From Methanothrix harundinacea 6Ac (GTDB lineage: Archaea; Halobacteriota; Methanosarcinia; Methanotrichales; Methanotrichaceae): DNA of 64,000 nucleotides. Location: the NCBI RefSeq assembly GCF_000235565.1, contig NC_017527.1:1488001-1552000 (forward strand). Reading direction: 5' to 3'. Shown here in pieces: positions 16,973 through 24,015 of the stretch (position 1 is its first letter; every line of letters starts with the position of its first letter). The notes below the pieces were generated by a model. That model saw nothing but the letters and a program-made list of their open reading frames with translations, was not told the DNA's origin and did not search any database. Both the position numbers and the translations under genes were made by a program.

Positions 16973-17548
16973 CTATCTCCAATCCCAATGCCCACAGCAG
17001 CCATTGCAGCCATCGATAAAGAGCGCGGCGGGGCCGAAGGTCTCCGGCAGGGCCTGGTCAGCTTGCTCGTTGAACGTGGCGTAGCTGAGTTCCGGCTCTT
17101 CGAGGATGCTCACGTTGTATTGAAGAGTTTGGCTGCCAGCGTCGTAGACAGGATCGAATAGCTCGACCACTGCTACATCCTCATCCTCATCTGCATCCAG
17201 GATCTCGATGGCGGCGTTTGGCGGATTCTCAGCCGAGAAGGCCAAGCTGTCGAGGAACTGCTGCATCTCCGCCTGGATGACGATCCGTTCCGGCCGGTCC
17301 GAGAAGGCGATCGTCTGGGGAGCGACGCCCATGAGGGTCAGGGTGTAGAGGTTATCCACGCCCTCTACAGGGATCAGGATTCCGGACTGGGCGGTCTGGA
17401 CGAACATGAAGGTTACGTTCTTCTCACGTTGGAGTTCTTCGGTCTCTTCGGCCAGCACTCCATAGCTCACCGTGAAAAGGGCCATCGCCAGAAGGGCGAT
17501 GGCCGCAAAAGTCTTTGTAATCACTCTATCCACCTTCCGTGCTCTCAT
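16973..17548 (-). CDS. Exported paralog A, short Cys-rich tail
   Basis: A 191-residue exported protein, the last of three paralogs in a row. Signal peptide (AAIALLAMALFTVSYGVLA), then a conserved body of about 150 residues containing NVTFMFVQTAQSG, LMGVAPQTIAFSDRPERI, NPPNAAIEIL, LQYNVSIL and the boundary motif LPETFGPAALFID. After that motif the tail is only 12 residues (GCNGCCGHWDWR). The function is unknown. The ATG overlaps the stop of paralog B in an ATGA arrangement, so A and B are translationally coupled. The secreted body plus variable tail suggests a scaffold that displays a metal-binding or cross-linked end. Confidence 0.75.
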   Translation of the reverse strand: MRARKVDRVITKTFAAIALLAMALFTVSYGVLAEETEELQREKNVTFMFVQTAQSGILIPVEGVDNLYTLTLMGVAPQTIAFSDRPERIVIQAEMQQFLDSLAFSAENPPNAAIEILDADEDEDVAVVELFDPVYDAGSQTLQYNVSILEEPELSYATFNEQADQALPETFGPAALFIDGCNGCCGHWDWR

Positions 17549-18237
17549 ACGGGTGTTCGATATGGGTATTCACTATTATCCGGGGAAATATAGCATTTCT
17601 TGCAACATCCACCATCATAATTACAGAGAAGCTGCCACCAACTCCAGGAAGTCGAGTAACAATTCGAATCGCAACCTTCCATTGCGATATTCCAAAGACA
17701 AGGGCAATCGTCGATGAAGAGAGCAGTGGGGCCGAAGGTCTCCGGCAGGGCCTTGTCGTGGCGTTCGTTGAAGACTGCATAGCTGTGGTCCGGCTCTTCA
17801 AGGATGCTGATGTTGTACTGCAGGGTTTGACTGGCAGAGTCGTAGATTGGATCGAAGAGCGCGACCACTGCTACATCCTCGTCCTCATCCGCCTCCAGGA
17901 TCTCAATGGCGGCATTCGGCGGGTTCTCAACCGAGAAGCCCAGGCCGTCGAGGAACTGCTGCATCGGTGCCTGGACTACGATCCTCTCCGGCCGGTCCGA
18001 GAAGGCGATCGTCTGAGGAGCGACGCCCATGAGGGTCAGGGTGTAGAGGTTCTCCTGGCCTTCGATAGGTACGAGGGTCCCGGAATGGGCGGTCTGGACG
18101 AACATGAAGGTGACGTTCTTCTCAGCTTCAATCTCTTCAACATCCTCAACTTCTGGCTCTTCGGCCAGCACCCCACAGCTCGCTGCGAGGATCGCCATCA
18201 CCAGAAGGGAGATGGCCGCAATGGCTTTTTTGTACAT
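17545..18237 (-). CDS. Exported paralog B, long Cys/Trp-rich tail
   Basis: A 230-residue exported paralog of the neighbouring genes. Signal peptide (AAISLLVMAILAASCGVLA), an acidic linker (EEPEVEDVEEIEAE), the same body (FVQTAHSG, VAPQTIAFSDRPERI, LPETFGPTALFID) and then a tail of about 55 residues with eight Cys and several Trp/Tyr (for example MEGCDSNCYSTSWSWW and GGCCKKCYIS) that does not align with the tails of A or C. ATG 18237 is preferred over the longer in-frame start at 18438 because it opens the signal peptide, follows AGGGGGCG and lies just after a TATA-like GATATATATG near 18258-18266. Translationally coupled to A. Confidence 0.75.
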   Translation of the reverse strand: MYKKAIAAISLLVMAILAASCGVLAEEPEVEDVEEIEAEKNVTFMFVQTAHSGTLVPIEGQENLYTLTLMGVAPQTIAFSDRPERIVVQAPMQQFLDGLGFSVENPPNAAIEILEADEDEDVAVVALFDPIYDSASQTLQYNISILEEPDHSYAVFNERHDKALPETFGPTALFIDDCPCLWNIAMEGCDSNCYSTSWSWWQLLCNYDGGCCKKCYISPDNSEYPYRTPV

Positions 18238-18513
18238 TTTAATTCGCCCCCTATGACATATATATCCTTGGATAGTGTCGAGGCCAGTATCAGGGCAGTC
18301 TGACATTTTGTTCACAGTCTGAGTTGGGCGGCAACAGAAGCTACCGCGAAGAATCGCGGTATCAACACTCAGACTAATATCATGAGGCGTATCGCTACCT
18401 TCTGACTCCGGAACGGGATTCATGGCAAATATGTGCATGATTGAGTCAGCTTATCGCTATCCTGAAGTTACCCACACGGAATAGCGAAGAGCCTCAAACC
18501 TGGAGAGGGGCAC

Positions 18514-18548
18514 TAAAAAATAATAACCTGCACCACTTTGGTGGTGCA
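18514..18548 (-). terminator. Hairpin terminator after paralog C
   Basis: On the minus strand an 8-bp stem (TGCACCAC pairing with GTGGTGCA, at 18529-18548) with a four-base loop is followed by GGTTATTATTTTTTAG, a U-rich run. It lies about 60 bases after the stop of paralog C and would separate its transcript from paralog B. Confidence 0.65.
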
Positions 18549-18607
18549 AGTCATTATCTTTTTACTATCCATGGCCCCATAGTGAGCCTTCGTTGGCTTA
18601 TTGCTAC

Positions 18608-19327
18608 TTAATTACCACAGTCGTACTCGCACTGAGAACCGTAGGAATCGGTACAGCCATGCCCGTGGTCATACGAACACCATTCACAACGCGCATGCGC
18701 CCAGTTATAGCACCTGCCTACTTTGATCTTCCCACAAAATGTCCCATCCAAAGTACAGCATCTCCACCAGCCGTCAGAACAATCGTCTATGAACAGGGTG
18801 GCGGGACCAAAGGTCTCCGGCAGGGCCTGGTCAGCACGCTCGTTGAAGACGGCATAGCTGTGGTCCGGCATCTCCAGTATGCTCACGTTGTACTGGAGGG
18901 TCTGGCTCTCATTGTCATAGACTGGATCGAATAGCTCGACGACGGCTACATCCTCCTCTTCATCGGCGTCCAGGATCTCTAGGGCGGCGTTCGGCGGATT
19001 CTCAGCCTCGAAACACATGCCGTCGAGGAACTGCTGCATCTCCGCCTGGGCCACGATCCGCTCCGGACGGTCCGAGAAGGCGATGGTCTGAGGAGCGACT
19101 CCCATGAGGGTCAGGGTGAAGAGGTTCTCCTGGCCTTCGACAGGGACTAGGGTTCCGGACTGGGCGGTCTGGACGAACATGAAGGTGACGTTCTTCTCGG
19201 ATTGCAGCTCTTCGAGATCTTCAACTTCTACCTCGGTTCCTTCAGCCTCTTCCGCCATCACTCCACCGCTAACGGTGAGGAGCGCCATCGCCAGAACGGC
19301 CATGACAGCACGCGCTTTCTTGCTCAT
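18608..19327 (-). CDS. Exported paralog C, longest Cys-rich tail
   Basis: A 239-residue exported protein, first of the three paralogs. Signal peptide (AVMAVLAMALLTVSGGVMA), acidic linker (EAEGTEVEVEDLEEL), the shared body (NVTFMFVQTAQSG, VAPQTIAFSDRPERI, LPETFGPATLFID), then a tail of about 60 residues with ten Cys and many Trp, Tyr, His and Gly (DGWWRCCTLDGTFCG, CEWCSYDHGHGC, CEYDCGN). The body also holds one extra Cys (GMCFEAENPP). Start ATG follows AGGTAGATAAAT; a TATA-like TTTTTATTTAGG near 19408-19419 would give a leader of about 60 bases. Function unknown; the tail could bind metal or be held by disulfides. Confidence 0.77.
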   Translation of the reverse strand: MSKKARAVMAVLAMALLTVSGGVMAEEAEGTEVEVEDLEELQSEKNVTFMFVQTAQSGTLVPVEGQENLFTLTLMGVAPQTIAFSDRPERIVAQAEMQQFLDGMCFEAENPPNAALEILDADEEEDVAVVELFDPVYDNESQTLQYNVSILEMPDHSYAVFNERADQALPETFGPATLFIDDCSDGWWRCCTLDGTFCGKIKVGRCYNWAHARCEWCSYDHGHGCTDSYGSQCEYDCGN

Positions 19328-19973
19328 ATTTATCTACCTCTTATGATGATTTTGCACAGTCTACAGGCATGTTTGCTTCCCTTAAGCCGGGCATATACCA
19401 GAGGAACCTAAATAAAAACCAGGTGGTGAAAACCTTTTCCTTCGCTGAACTCTCTGGTACATGTCAAGCATAATAGGGCAGCCATTCATCCACCTTATTT
19501 CAGGTTATTGGATTTTTTAAGTTTTTAAGCTTTTCTAAATATACACTCATCCGCTTTTCAGTTTGAAGCGTCTTAATATGATAAAAAACAACTCTCCAGC
19601 CATTGTTTTAATTCTTATATACTCTTCCTTCATGAGGTCAGAATATTTGCGATTGGCCGAATCCAAATTATAATGAATCAGTCCCCATAATGCAAATTAT
19701 AATAGTCTGTACGATCATTTTTTGATTTTTTTTCCGTCATTAGAGTGAATCTGTATCCTGATTAGCGTATCCGCGAATGCCATAATGGTCGCGACGGAGA
19801 TGAATGGGTCGCGTACTCGCTCTACTGAAAATCGCCACTCGAATCGAATTCAAGGGATCTATTTTTCCGCTAAACAGCAATTACGTCACCCGTTAGCGCT
19901 ATTCAGTAATCTGGGTACGCGACCGATGAATGGAATGCCAAAGGAATAAAAAAAGCGGAATTGGATCCCAAAA
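19328..19973. other. AT-rich intergenic region without a gene
   Basis: About 645 bases, much richer in A/T than the surrounding genes. The first 90 bases are the promoter and leader of paralog C. The rest has many stops in all frames and no ribosome-site plus start pair of note. It contains an 11-base direct repeat (CAAATTATAAT at 19664-19674 and 19693-19703), T runs near 19718-19733, and the inverted repeat listed separately. Possibly a decayed mobile element or a surplus of transfer-derived DNA. Confidence 0.6.
19800..19931. repeat. Imperfect inverted repeat, MITE-like
   Basis: A perfect 10-base inverted pair (GGTCGCGTAC at 19807-19816 and GTACGCGACC at 19915-19924) is extended inward by an imperfect match: TACTGAAAATCGC near 19823-19835 pairs with the complement of GCGCTATTCAGTA near 19897-19909. 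The whole structure spans about 130 bases. No transposase is present. It could be a small non-autonomous element or a large RNA hairpin. Confidence 0.45.
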
Positions 19974-20417
19974 TCAAATGTCCATCGGGTCCCCGTTCCC
20001 GCTCACCTGACAGACGGGGCAGGCGTCCTTCTCCTCGTTCAGCTCCCTCGTGGCCATGGCGAGGACGGTGGCGTTGGCGATGTTCCCGGCTATGAGGAGG
20101 GCGGCTCCGATCTCGTCGTCGGTGATCCCCATCCTCTTAGCGATCCTGAGGTGGAGCTTGAGGCAGTGGCTGCACCGGATCGCCGCGGCGACGGCGATGG
20201 ATATCAGCTCCTGGGTCTCCAGGTCCAGGGCCTTGGAGCTTCTTATGATGGCGTTGTTGTGAAGGATCTTCGTCACCAGAAGCTCGGGCTTGTCCTTCAT
20301 GAACCCGAATATATAAGGGACCTCGCCGTACGCCTTCTCGATCGACTCGAGCATATCCTCCGCCGTCTGTTCTGTGCCCTTATCGAGGATCCTCTCCAGA
20401 TCTTCTTCAAAACTCAT
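19974..20417 (-). CDS. Carboxymuconolactone decarboxylase/AhpD family protein
   Basis: A 147-residue protein with the AhpD-type redox motif in AIRCSHCLKLHLRIA (Cys-x2-Cys-x3-His), the core of the carboxymuconolactone decarboxylase fold. It also has a second Cys pair near the C-terminus (ACPVCQVSG). Members are thiol peroxidase-linked oxidoreductases or decarboxylases; the presence of the Cys pair points to a thiol redox role. It lies nine bases after mmp7 as the last gene of the MCR-activation operon, so a part in protecting or reducing that oxygen-sensitive system is possible but inferred. Confidence 0.85.
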   Translation of the reverse strand: MSFEEDLERILDKGTEQTAEDMLESIEKAYGEVPYIFGFMKDKPELLVTKILHNNAIIRSSKALDLETQELISIAVAAAIRCSHCLKLHLRIAKRMGITDDEIGAALLIAGNIANATVLAMATRELNEEKDACPVCQVSGNGDPMDI

Positions 20418-20426
20418 TCATCTCAC

Positions 20427-21350
20427 CTAGACGACAAAGCCGGTTTCAGAGACGGGCAATATCCGAACGAGTATATAGTCCTTCATCCTCGACGGCATCA
20501 CCTTGGCTATCTCACCCAGGGTCACCCCCTCCTCGAACCTGACCCCCGCCACCGCCTCGTGATACTCCTCATAAGGAAGCTTGATCCTCAGGCCGTTGAG
20601 GTTGAGGGCGATAGGGAGCGGCGAATGGGAGATGAGGACGTCGGGGACCTGCTCCCTCACCGCGTCCATCACCCGCGGTGGCGTGGTGGTGAGGGGGTCC
20701 TTGGAGATCGAGGTGCGGACGCTGTCGAGGGCTCTCCCCACCGCGGCGACTATGTTGTCGAGGCTTCCGATCTCCGTCGCCTTCCGGGAACGGTGGGCAA
20801 TCCTGCCGACGTTTGGGACGTACTCGAAGGCGTAGGGAAGGTCTTCCTTCCTCATATCGGGTCCGCCGGTAACGATCACCGGGACGGTGAGGGTCCGGTA
20901 GAGGTGCTCCTTCTTCAGGATGCAGTCGGCGAAGTTCCCGAAGGTGAAGACGACGGCATCGTGCTCGTTGATGAGGGCGGTCTCGTACTCGTCCATCTGG
21001 GCGATCTTCTTCGCCACCCCCCGGCTCATCCCGATCATGTTGCTCTTCGCCCCGTGCCTCCTGAGGTACTCGGCGACGTCGCAGGCGGGGTGGGGGAGGT
21101 GATGGATGGCGAGGGTCGGGGTCACCACGGCGATCTCCGTACCCGCCAGTGGCGCCCGTTCCAGCTTCCCCTTCAGCTCCTTGGTCAATGCCTCCAGGAC
21201 CGGCATGTCCTCGTGGGGGACGAGCATCAGAAGGATCACCTCGCTCTGGGTGACGTTCTTCTGGAGGAGGTACCCTCCCAGGTCCTCGACGAGCTCCGTC
21301 ACCAGGTCGTGCTTGTAGACGCCGCCGGTGAACATCACGGGATCAAGCAT
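20427..21350 (-). CDS. mmp7: Methanogenesis marker protein 7
   Basis: A 307-residue protein matching methanogenesis marker 7 (opening MFTGGVYKHDLV, HEDMPVLEALTKEL, GGPDMRKEDLPYAFEYVPNVGRI, and a C-terminal domain ending in LVRILPVSETGFVV). In Methanococcus, Mmp7 co-purifies with McrC, Mmp17, Mmp3 and component A2 as the ATP-driven complex that reduces F430 nickel in MCR, and the complex holds nitrogenase-like complex iron-sulfur clusters. I count only two Cys here (PACD and ADCI), both candidate ligands. ATG overlaps the end of mmp17 by eight bases, indicating coupling. Confidence 0.9.
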   Translation of the reverse strand: MLDPVMFTGGVYKHDLVTELVEDLGGYLLQKNVTQSEVILLMLVPHEDMPVLEALTKELKGKLERAPLAGTEIAVVTPTLAIHHLPHPACDVAEYLRRHGAKSNMIGMSRGVAKKIAQMDEYETALINEHDAVVFTFGNFADCILKKEHLYRTLTVPVIVTGGPDMRKEDLPYAFEYVPNVGRIAHRSRKATEIGSLDNIVAAVGRALDSVRTSISKDPLTTTPPRVMDAVREQVPDVLISHSPLPIALNLNGLRIKLPYEEYHEAVAGVRFEEGVTLGEIAKVMPSRMKDYILVRILPVSETGFVV

Positions 21351-21918
21351 CTCGCATGCCTCCGATCTTCTCCTTCGCCTCGGCGACCAGCTCGGGGGTT
21401 ATCGTCTCCTCCGCCGCCAGGAAGAAGAAGCTCTCTTTTCCCATCTCGTTCCTCCGGTTCCTGAAGCCCTCGGGGGATATCCTGACGAGGGCGTCCATCA
21501 GGTCCCTGCGGAACTCCGTCTCCAGGTCCGCCACCACCAGCTCCTCGGGGGATTGGTCCGATAGGACCACCAGAACGTTCCTGTCGGGCTGCTCCACCTT
21601 CTCCCGGCCGTAGGCCTCCCAGAGGGCGCGGATGAGGCCGGCCATATGCTCCTCGTCCTCCACGGTGATCTGGTATCCGCCCTCGGCGGCCACCAGATCC
21701 CCGACGTCCCTCACCCTCAGGGGGGGGAGCTTCCCCCGGATCATCCCGAAGACGGCGAAGTAGGGGACGAGGATGTCGACGTAGACGTAGAGCCTCCCGA
21801 TCGACCTGATCAGCCCCAGGTCCTGGAGGATGTCCATGATGATCTCTCGATACTTCTTCGCCCCATACTCCTCCCCGGGCATCTGGACCTCGAAGACCTC
21901 GAGGGGGTCCATCTCCAT
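21343..21918 (-). CDS. mmp17: Methanogenesis marker protein 17
   Basis: A 191-residue cytoplasmic protein matching methanogenesis marker 17 (PLEVFEVQMPGEEYG, GRLYVYVDILVPYFAVFG, a ferredoxin-like fold end EETITPELVAEAKEKIG). No Cys is present, so it is likely a structural partner rather than a cluster ligand. In the MCR activation complex described from Methanococcus it is one of the subunits with McrC, Mmp7, Mmp3 and A2. It starts one base after the mmp15 stop and overlaps mmp7. Confidence 0.88.
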   Translation of the reverse strand: MEMDPLEVFEVQMPGEEYGAKKYREIIMDILQDLGLIRSIGRLYVYVDILVPYFAVFGMIRGKLPPLRVRDVGDLVAAEGGYQITVEDEEHMAGLIRALWEAYGREKVEQPDRNVLVVLSDQSPEELVVADLETEFRRDLMDALVRISPEGFRNRRNEMGKESFFFLAAEETITPELVAEAKEKIGGMRDA

Positions 21919-21919
21919 C

Positions 21920-23146
21920 TCAGTCCTCCACGAGCCCCGAGACGAGGAGGCTTGCTCCGACGCAACCGATGTACTGGGCGTACTCTGGGACGATCACCTT
22001 CAGCCCCAGGAGCTGCTCCATCGCCCTCGGGAGACCCTCGATGAGGGCGGTCCCGCCCACCATGATCACCGGCTCCTTCACCTCCACCTCCTGGAGCTGC
22101 TGCTCGAAGACCTGCTCGGCGACGCTGTGGCAGGCGGCCATCGCCACGTCCTCGGGCCTGGACCCCGCGGAGAGGCTGTTCACCAGGCTCTGGGTTCCGA
22201 ATACTATGCAGTAGCTGTTCATGGGGACTTTTCGATGGTCTCCCTTGAGGGCGAGCTTCCCGAGCTCCGTAATCTCGACCCCGAGCCTTCTGGCCGTCAG
22301 CTCCAGAAACCTCCCTGAGGCCCCGGCGCAGATCCCGCCCATGGTGAAGGTTCCCGGGACCCCATCCTGGACGGATATCGCCTTGTTGTCCATCCCTCCG
22401 ATATCTATCACCGTGGCGGCGCCCTTCTGGGAATCTGCCAGGAAGACCGCCCCCTTGGAGTTGACGGTGATCTCCTCTTGGATCAGCTTTGCGCCGAACT
22501 CTTTGCCCACGAGTTGGCGGCCGTATCCGGTCGTTCCCAGCCCCTCGATCTCCCCCCTCTCGACCCCCGCCGATTCGAGGGCGGCATTGTAGGCCGCCTC
22601 GGCGCTCTTTAGAACCTCGGTGGTGGGGACCCATCCGGTCCCTATTACCTCGTTATCCCTCATCACCACCGACTTGGTCGTCGTCGAGCCGGAGTCGATC
22701 CCGGCGGTGAGGCCGGTCTGCCTCTCCCGACTTAATAGACCCTTGAACTTGGCGGTGGTGACGAGGGCCTCCATCCTCGTGAGGAGGGTCTCGGCCGTCG
22801 TCCTCTCGGTAAAGGAGTAGCTGAGGACTGGGATCCTGGAGTTCTCGTGGATGTACTTCCGCAGCTCGCTTCTGACGATCGCCCCCTCGGCGCACCGAAA
22901 GCAGGTGGCTACGAAGACGGCGTCGGCGAGGTCGGGGTTCTCCACGATCCTGGTGGCCCTCGCCATGGCGAGGTTCAGATCGCCGCTCGCCACCTCGATC
23001 CCGAACCTCTCCTCGACGTTCCTGACGTCGTCTAGGGATACCTCAGGGAAGATGAGCTCGGCCCCCACCATCTCGGCGGCCTTCTCCAGTTCCCCCTGGA
23101 CGCCGCTGTACTCGGGGCCGCAGGAGAGCTGGGCTATTCTTATCAA
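21920..23146 (-). CDS. mmp15: Methanogenesis marker 15, ASKHA-type ATPase
   Basis: A 408-residue protein. The first 140 residues are a marker-15-specific domain with a CFRCAEG Cys pair. The rest is an ASKHA ATPase of the BcrAD/BadFG/HgdC reductive-activator type: phosphate-1 motif [23 protein letters not shown], phosphate-2 [14 protein letters not shown], and the cluster motif [13 protein letters not shown] with a further Cys in NSYCIVFG. Related activators couple ATP hydrolysis to low-potential electron transfer through a bridging 4Fe-4S cluster. Its co-operon position suggests it helps build or reduce the MCR activation system, though it is not one of the subunits reported in the purified complex. 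TTG start overlaps the mmp5 TGA. Confidence 0.92.
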   Translation of the reverse strand: MIRIAQLSCGPEYSGVQGELEKAAEMVGAELIFPEVSLDDVRNVEERFGIEVASGDLNLAMARATRIVENPDLADAVFVATCFRCAEGAIVRSELRKYIHENSRIPVLSYSFTERTTAETLLTRMEALVTTAKFKGLLSRERQTGLTAGIDSGSTTTKSVVMRDNEVIGTGWVPTTEVLKSAEAAYNAALESAGVERGEIEGLGTTGYGRQLVGKEFGAKLIQEEITVNSKGAVFLADSQKGAATVIDIGGMDNKAISVQDGVPGTFTMGGICAGASGRFLELTARRLGVEITELGKLALKGDHRKVPMNSYCIVFGTQSLVNSLSAGSRPEDVAMAACHSVAEQVFEQQLQEVEVKEPVIMVGGTALIEGLPRAMEQLLGLKVIVPEYAQYIGCVGASLLVSGLVED

Positions 23147-23580
23147 CTCAACCCCTCCAGAAACTCCCGGATCTTCGAGACGAACCGCCGCGCTGCCAGC
23201 TCATCCCCGGGAAACTCCATCTCCAGGAGGGGTATCCTCTTGGTCCTGAGGAGGAAGCGGGTCAGCTCGTTGGTCCTGGCGCATCCTGTGCACCCCAGGG
23301 TGCACCGGTCGTTCATCACGACGATCGCCGCCTCTGCCTCCTCTATCATCGGACCGATGAGGGCCATCCGACCCCTGACACCCGAGGGGACGTCGACGGC
23401 GGCGTACTTCAGCCCCTTCTTCGGGTCCTCCGGGGTCATGTTCAGGGGAGGGGAGTCGAGACCGGGGGTGTTGACCATCTTTCTGACCTCTTTTGATACC
23501 ACCAGCGCCTCGTGGCCCGTCCTCTCGACGAGGTCCGCGAGGATCATGCTGGTGGGGGGGTAAACCATGACTTTGACCAT
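23143..23580 (-). CDS. mmp5: Methanogenesis marker protein 5
   Basis: A 145-residue protein matching methanogenesis marker 5 ([19 protein letters not shown], then a P-x-T-P-E-D region). A Cys-x3-Cys-x2-Cys cluster-binding pattern is seen in [12 protein letters not shown] near residue 93; the spacing equals that of radical SAM enzymes, but the protein is far too short for a radical SAM barrel. Function unknown; as part of the atwA-mmp operon it may handle an iron-sulfur cluster for MCR activation. ATG follows GAGGTT; it starts nine bases after mmp6. Confidence 0.88.
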   Translation of the reverse strand: MVKVMVYPPTSMILADLVERTGHEALVVSKEVRKMVNTPGLDSPPLNMTPEDPKKGLKYAAVDVPSGVRGRMALIGPMIEEAEAAIVVMNDRCTLGCTGCARTNELTRFLLRTKRIPLLEMEFPGDELAARRFVSKIREFLEGLS

Positions 23581-23589
23581 GAACCAACC

Positions 23590-24015
23590 TCAGGAAAACT
23601 CCTCGTTTATCATCTCTTCCAGCTCCTCCAGCCCAGGCCGCTTCTTCGCCTCGGCGGAGGGCGGGGCCTCCTCGCCCCGAAGGTCGGCCTCGAGGGCCCG
23701 GGATATCAGGGGCAGGATCTCGGACTCGTGCTGCATCATGTAGAAGCCGGGCCTGGCTCCTCCGCCTCGATGCCCCCGACACCTCCTGGGATCCCCGGGC
23801 GGAAAGCCCCGATCTTTGATGAAGATGTTGCTCTCGTCCATCTTCCTCAGCTCCTCCACCGTCGCCCTGATGTCCTCCTCCTCGCCGTCGATGATGACGC
23901 CAAAGCAGGTCTCTTTGACGTTGATATCCCGGCCGAGCTCGTATATCTTGAGAGCGATGTCGGAGGGGAGGACGTCGGACTCCTGGCTCGTCACCACGTA
24001 CTTGGTAGCCTTCAC
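23590..24015 (-). CDS. mmp6: Methanogenesis marker protein 6
   Basis: A 141-residue protein matching methanogenesis marker 6 (opening TKYVVTSQESDVLPSDIALKI, IDGEEEDIRATVEELR, FPPGDPRRCRGHRGGGARPG). Two Cys are present (ETCFG and RRCRG). The C-terminal third is acidic and probably helical. It begins with GTG directly after the mmp3 TAG. Function is unknown; known only as a protein found in methanogens and related alkane-oxidising archaea, always with the MCR system. Confidence 0.88.
   Translation of the reverse strand: MKATKYVVTSQESDVLPSDIALKIYELGRDINVKETCFGVIIDGEEEDIRATVEELRKMDESNIFIKDRGFPPGDPRRCRGHRGGGARPGFYMMQHESEILPLISRALEADLRGEEAPPSAEAKKRPGLEELEEMINEEFS

Noticed and set aside
18238-18438. 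Longer N-terminus for paralog B
   Set aside because: The added residues have no counterpart in paralogs A and C and would move the signal peptide inward; a TATA-like element lies within this segment.
20151-21464. Plus-strand frame opposite mmp7
   Set aside because: Antisense to a conserved methanogenesis marker and lacks any recognisable domain.
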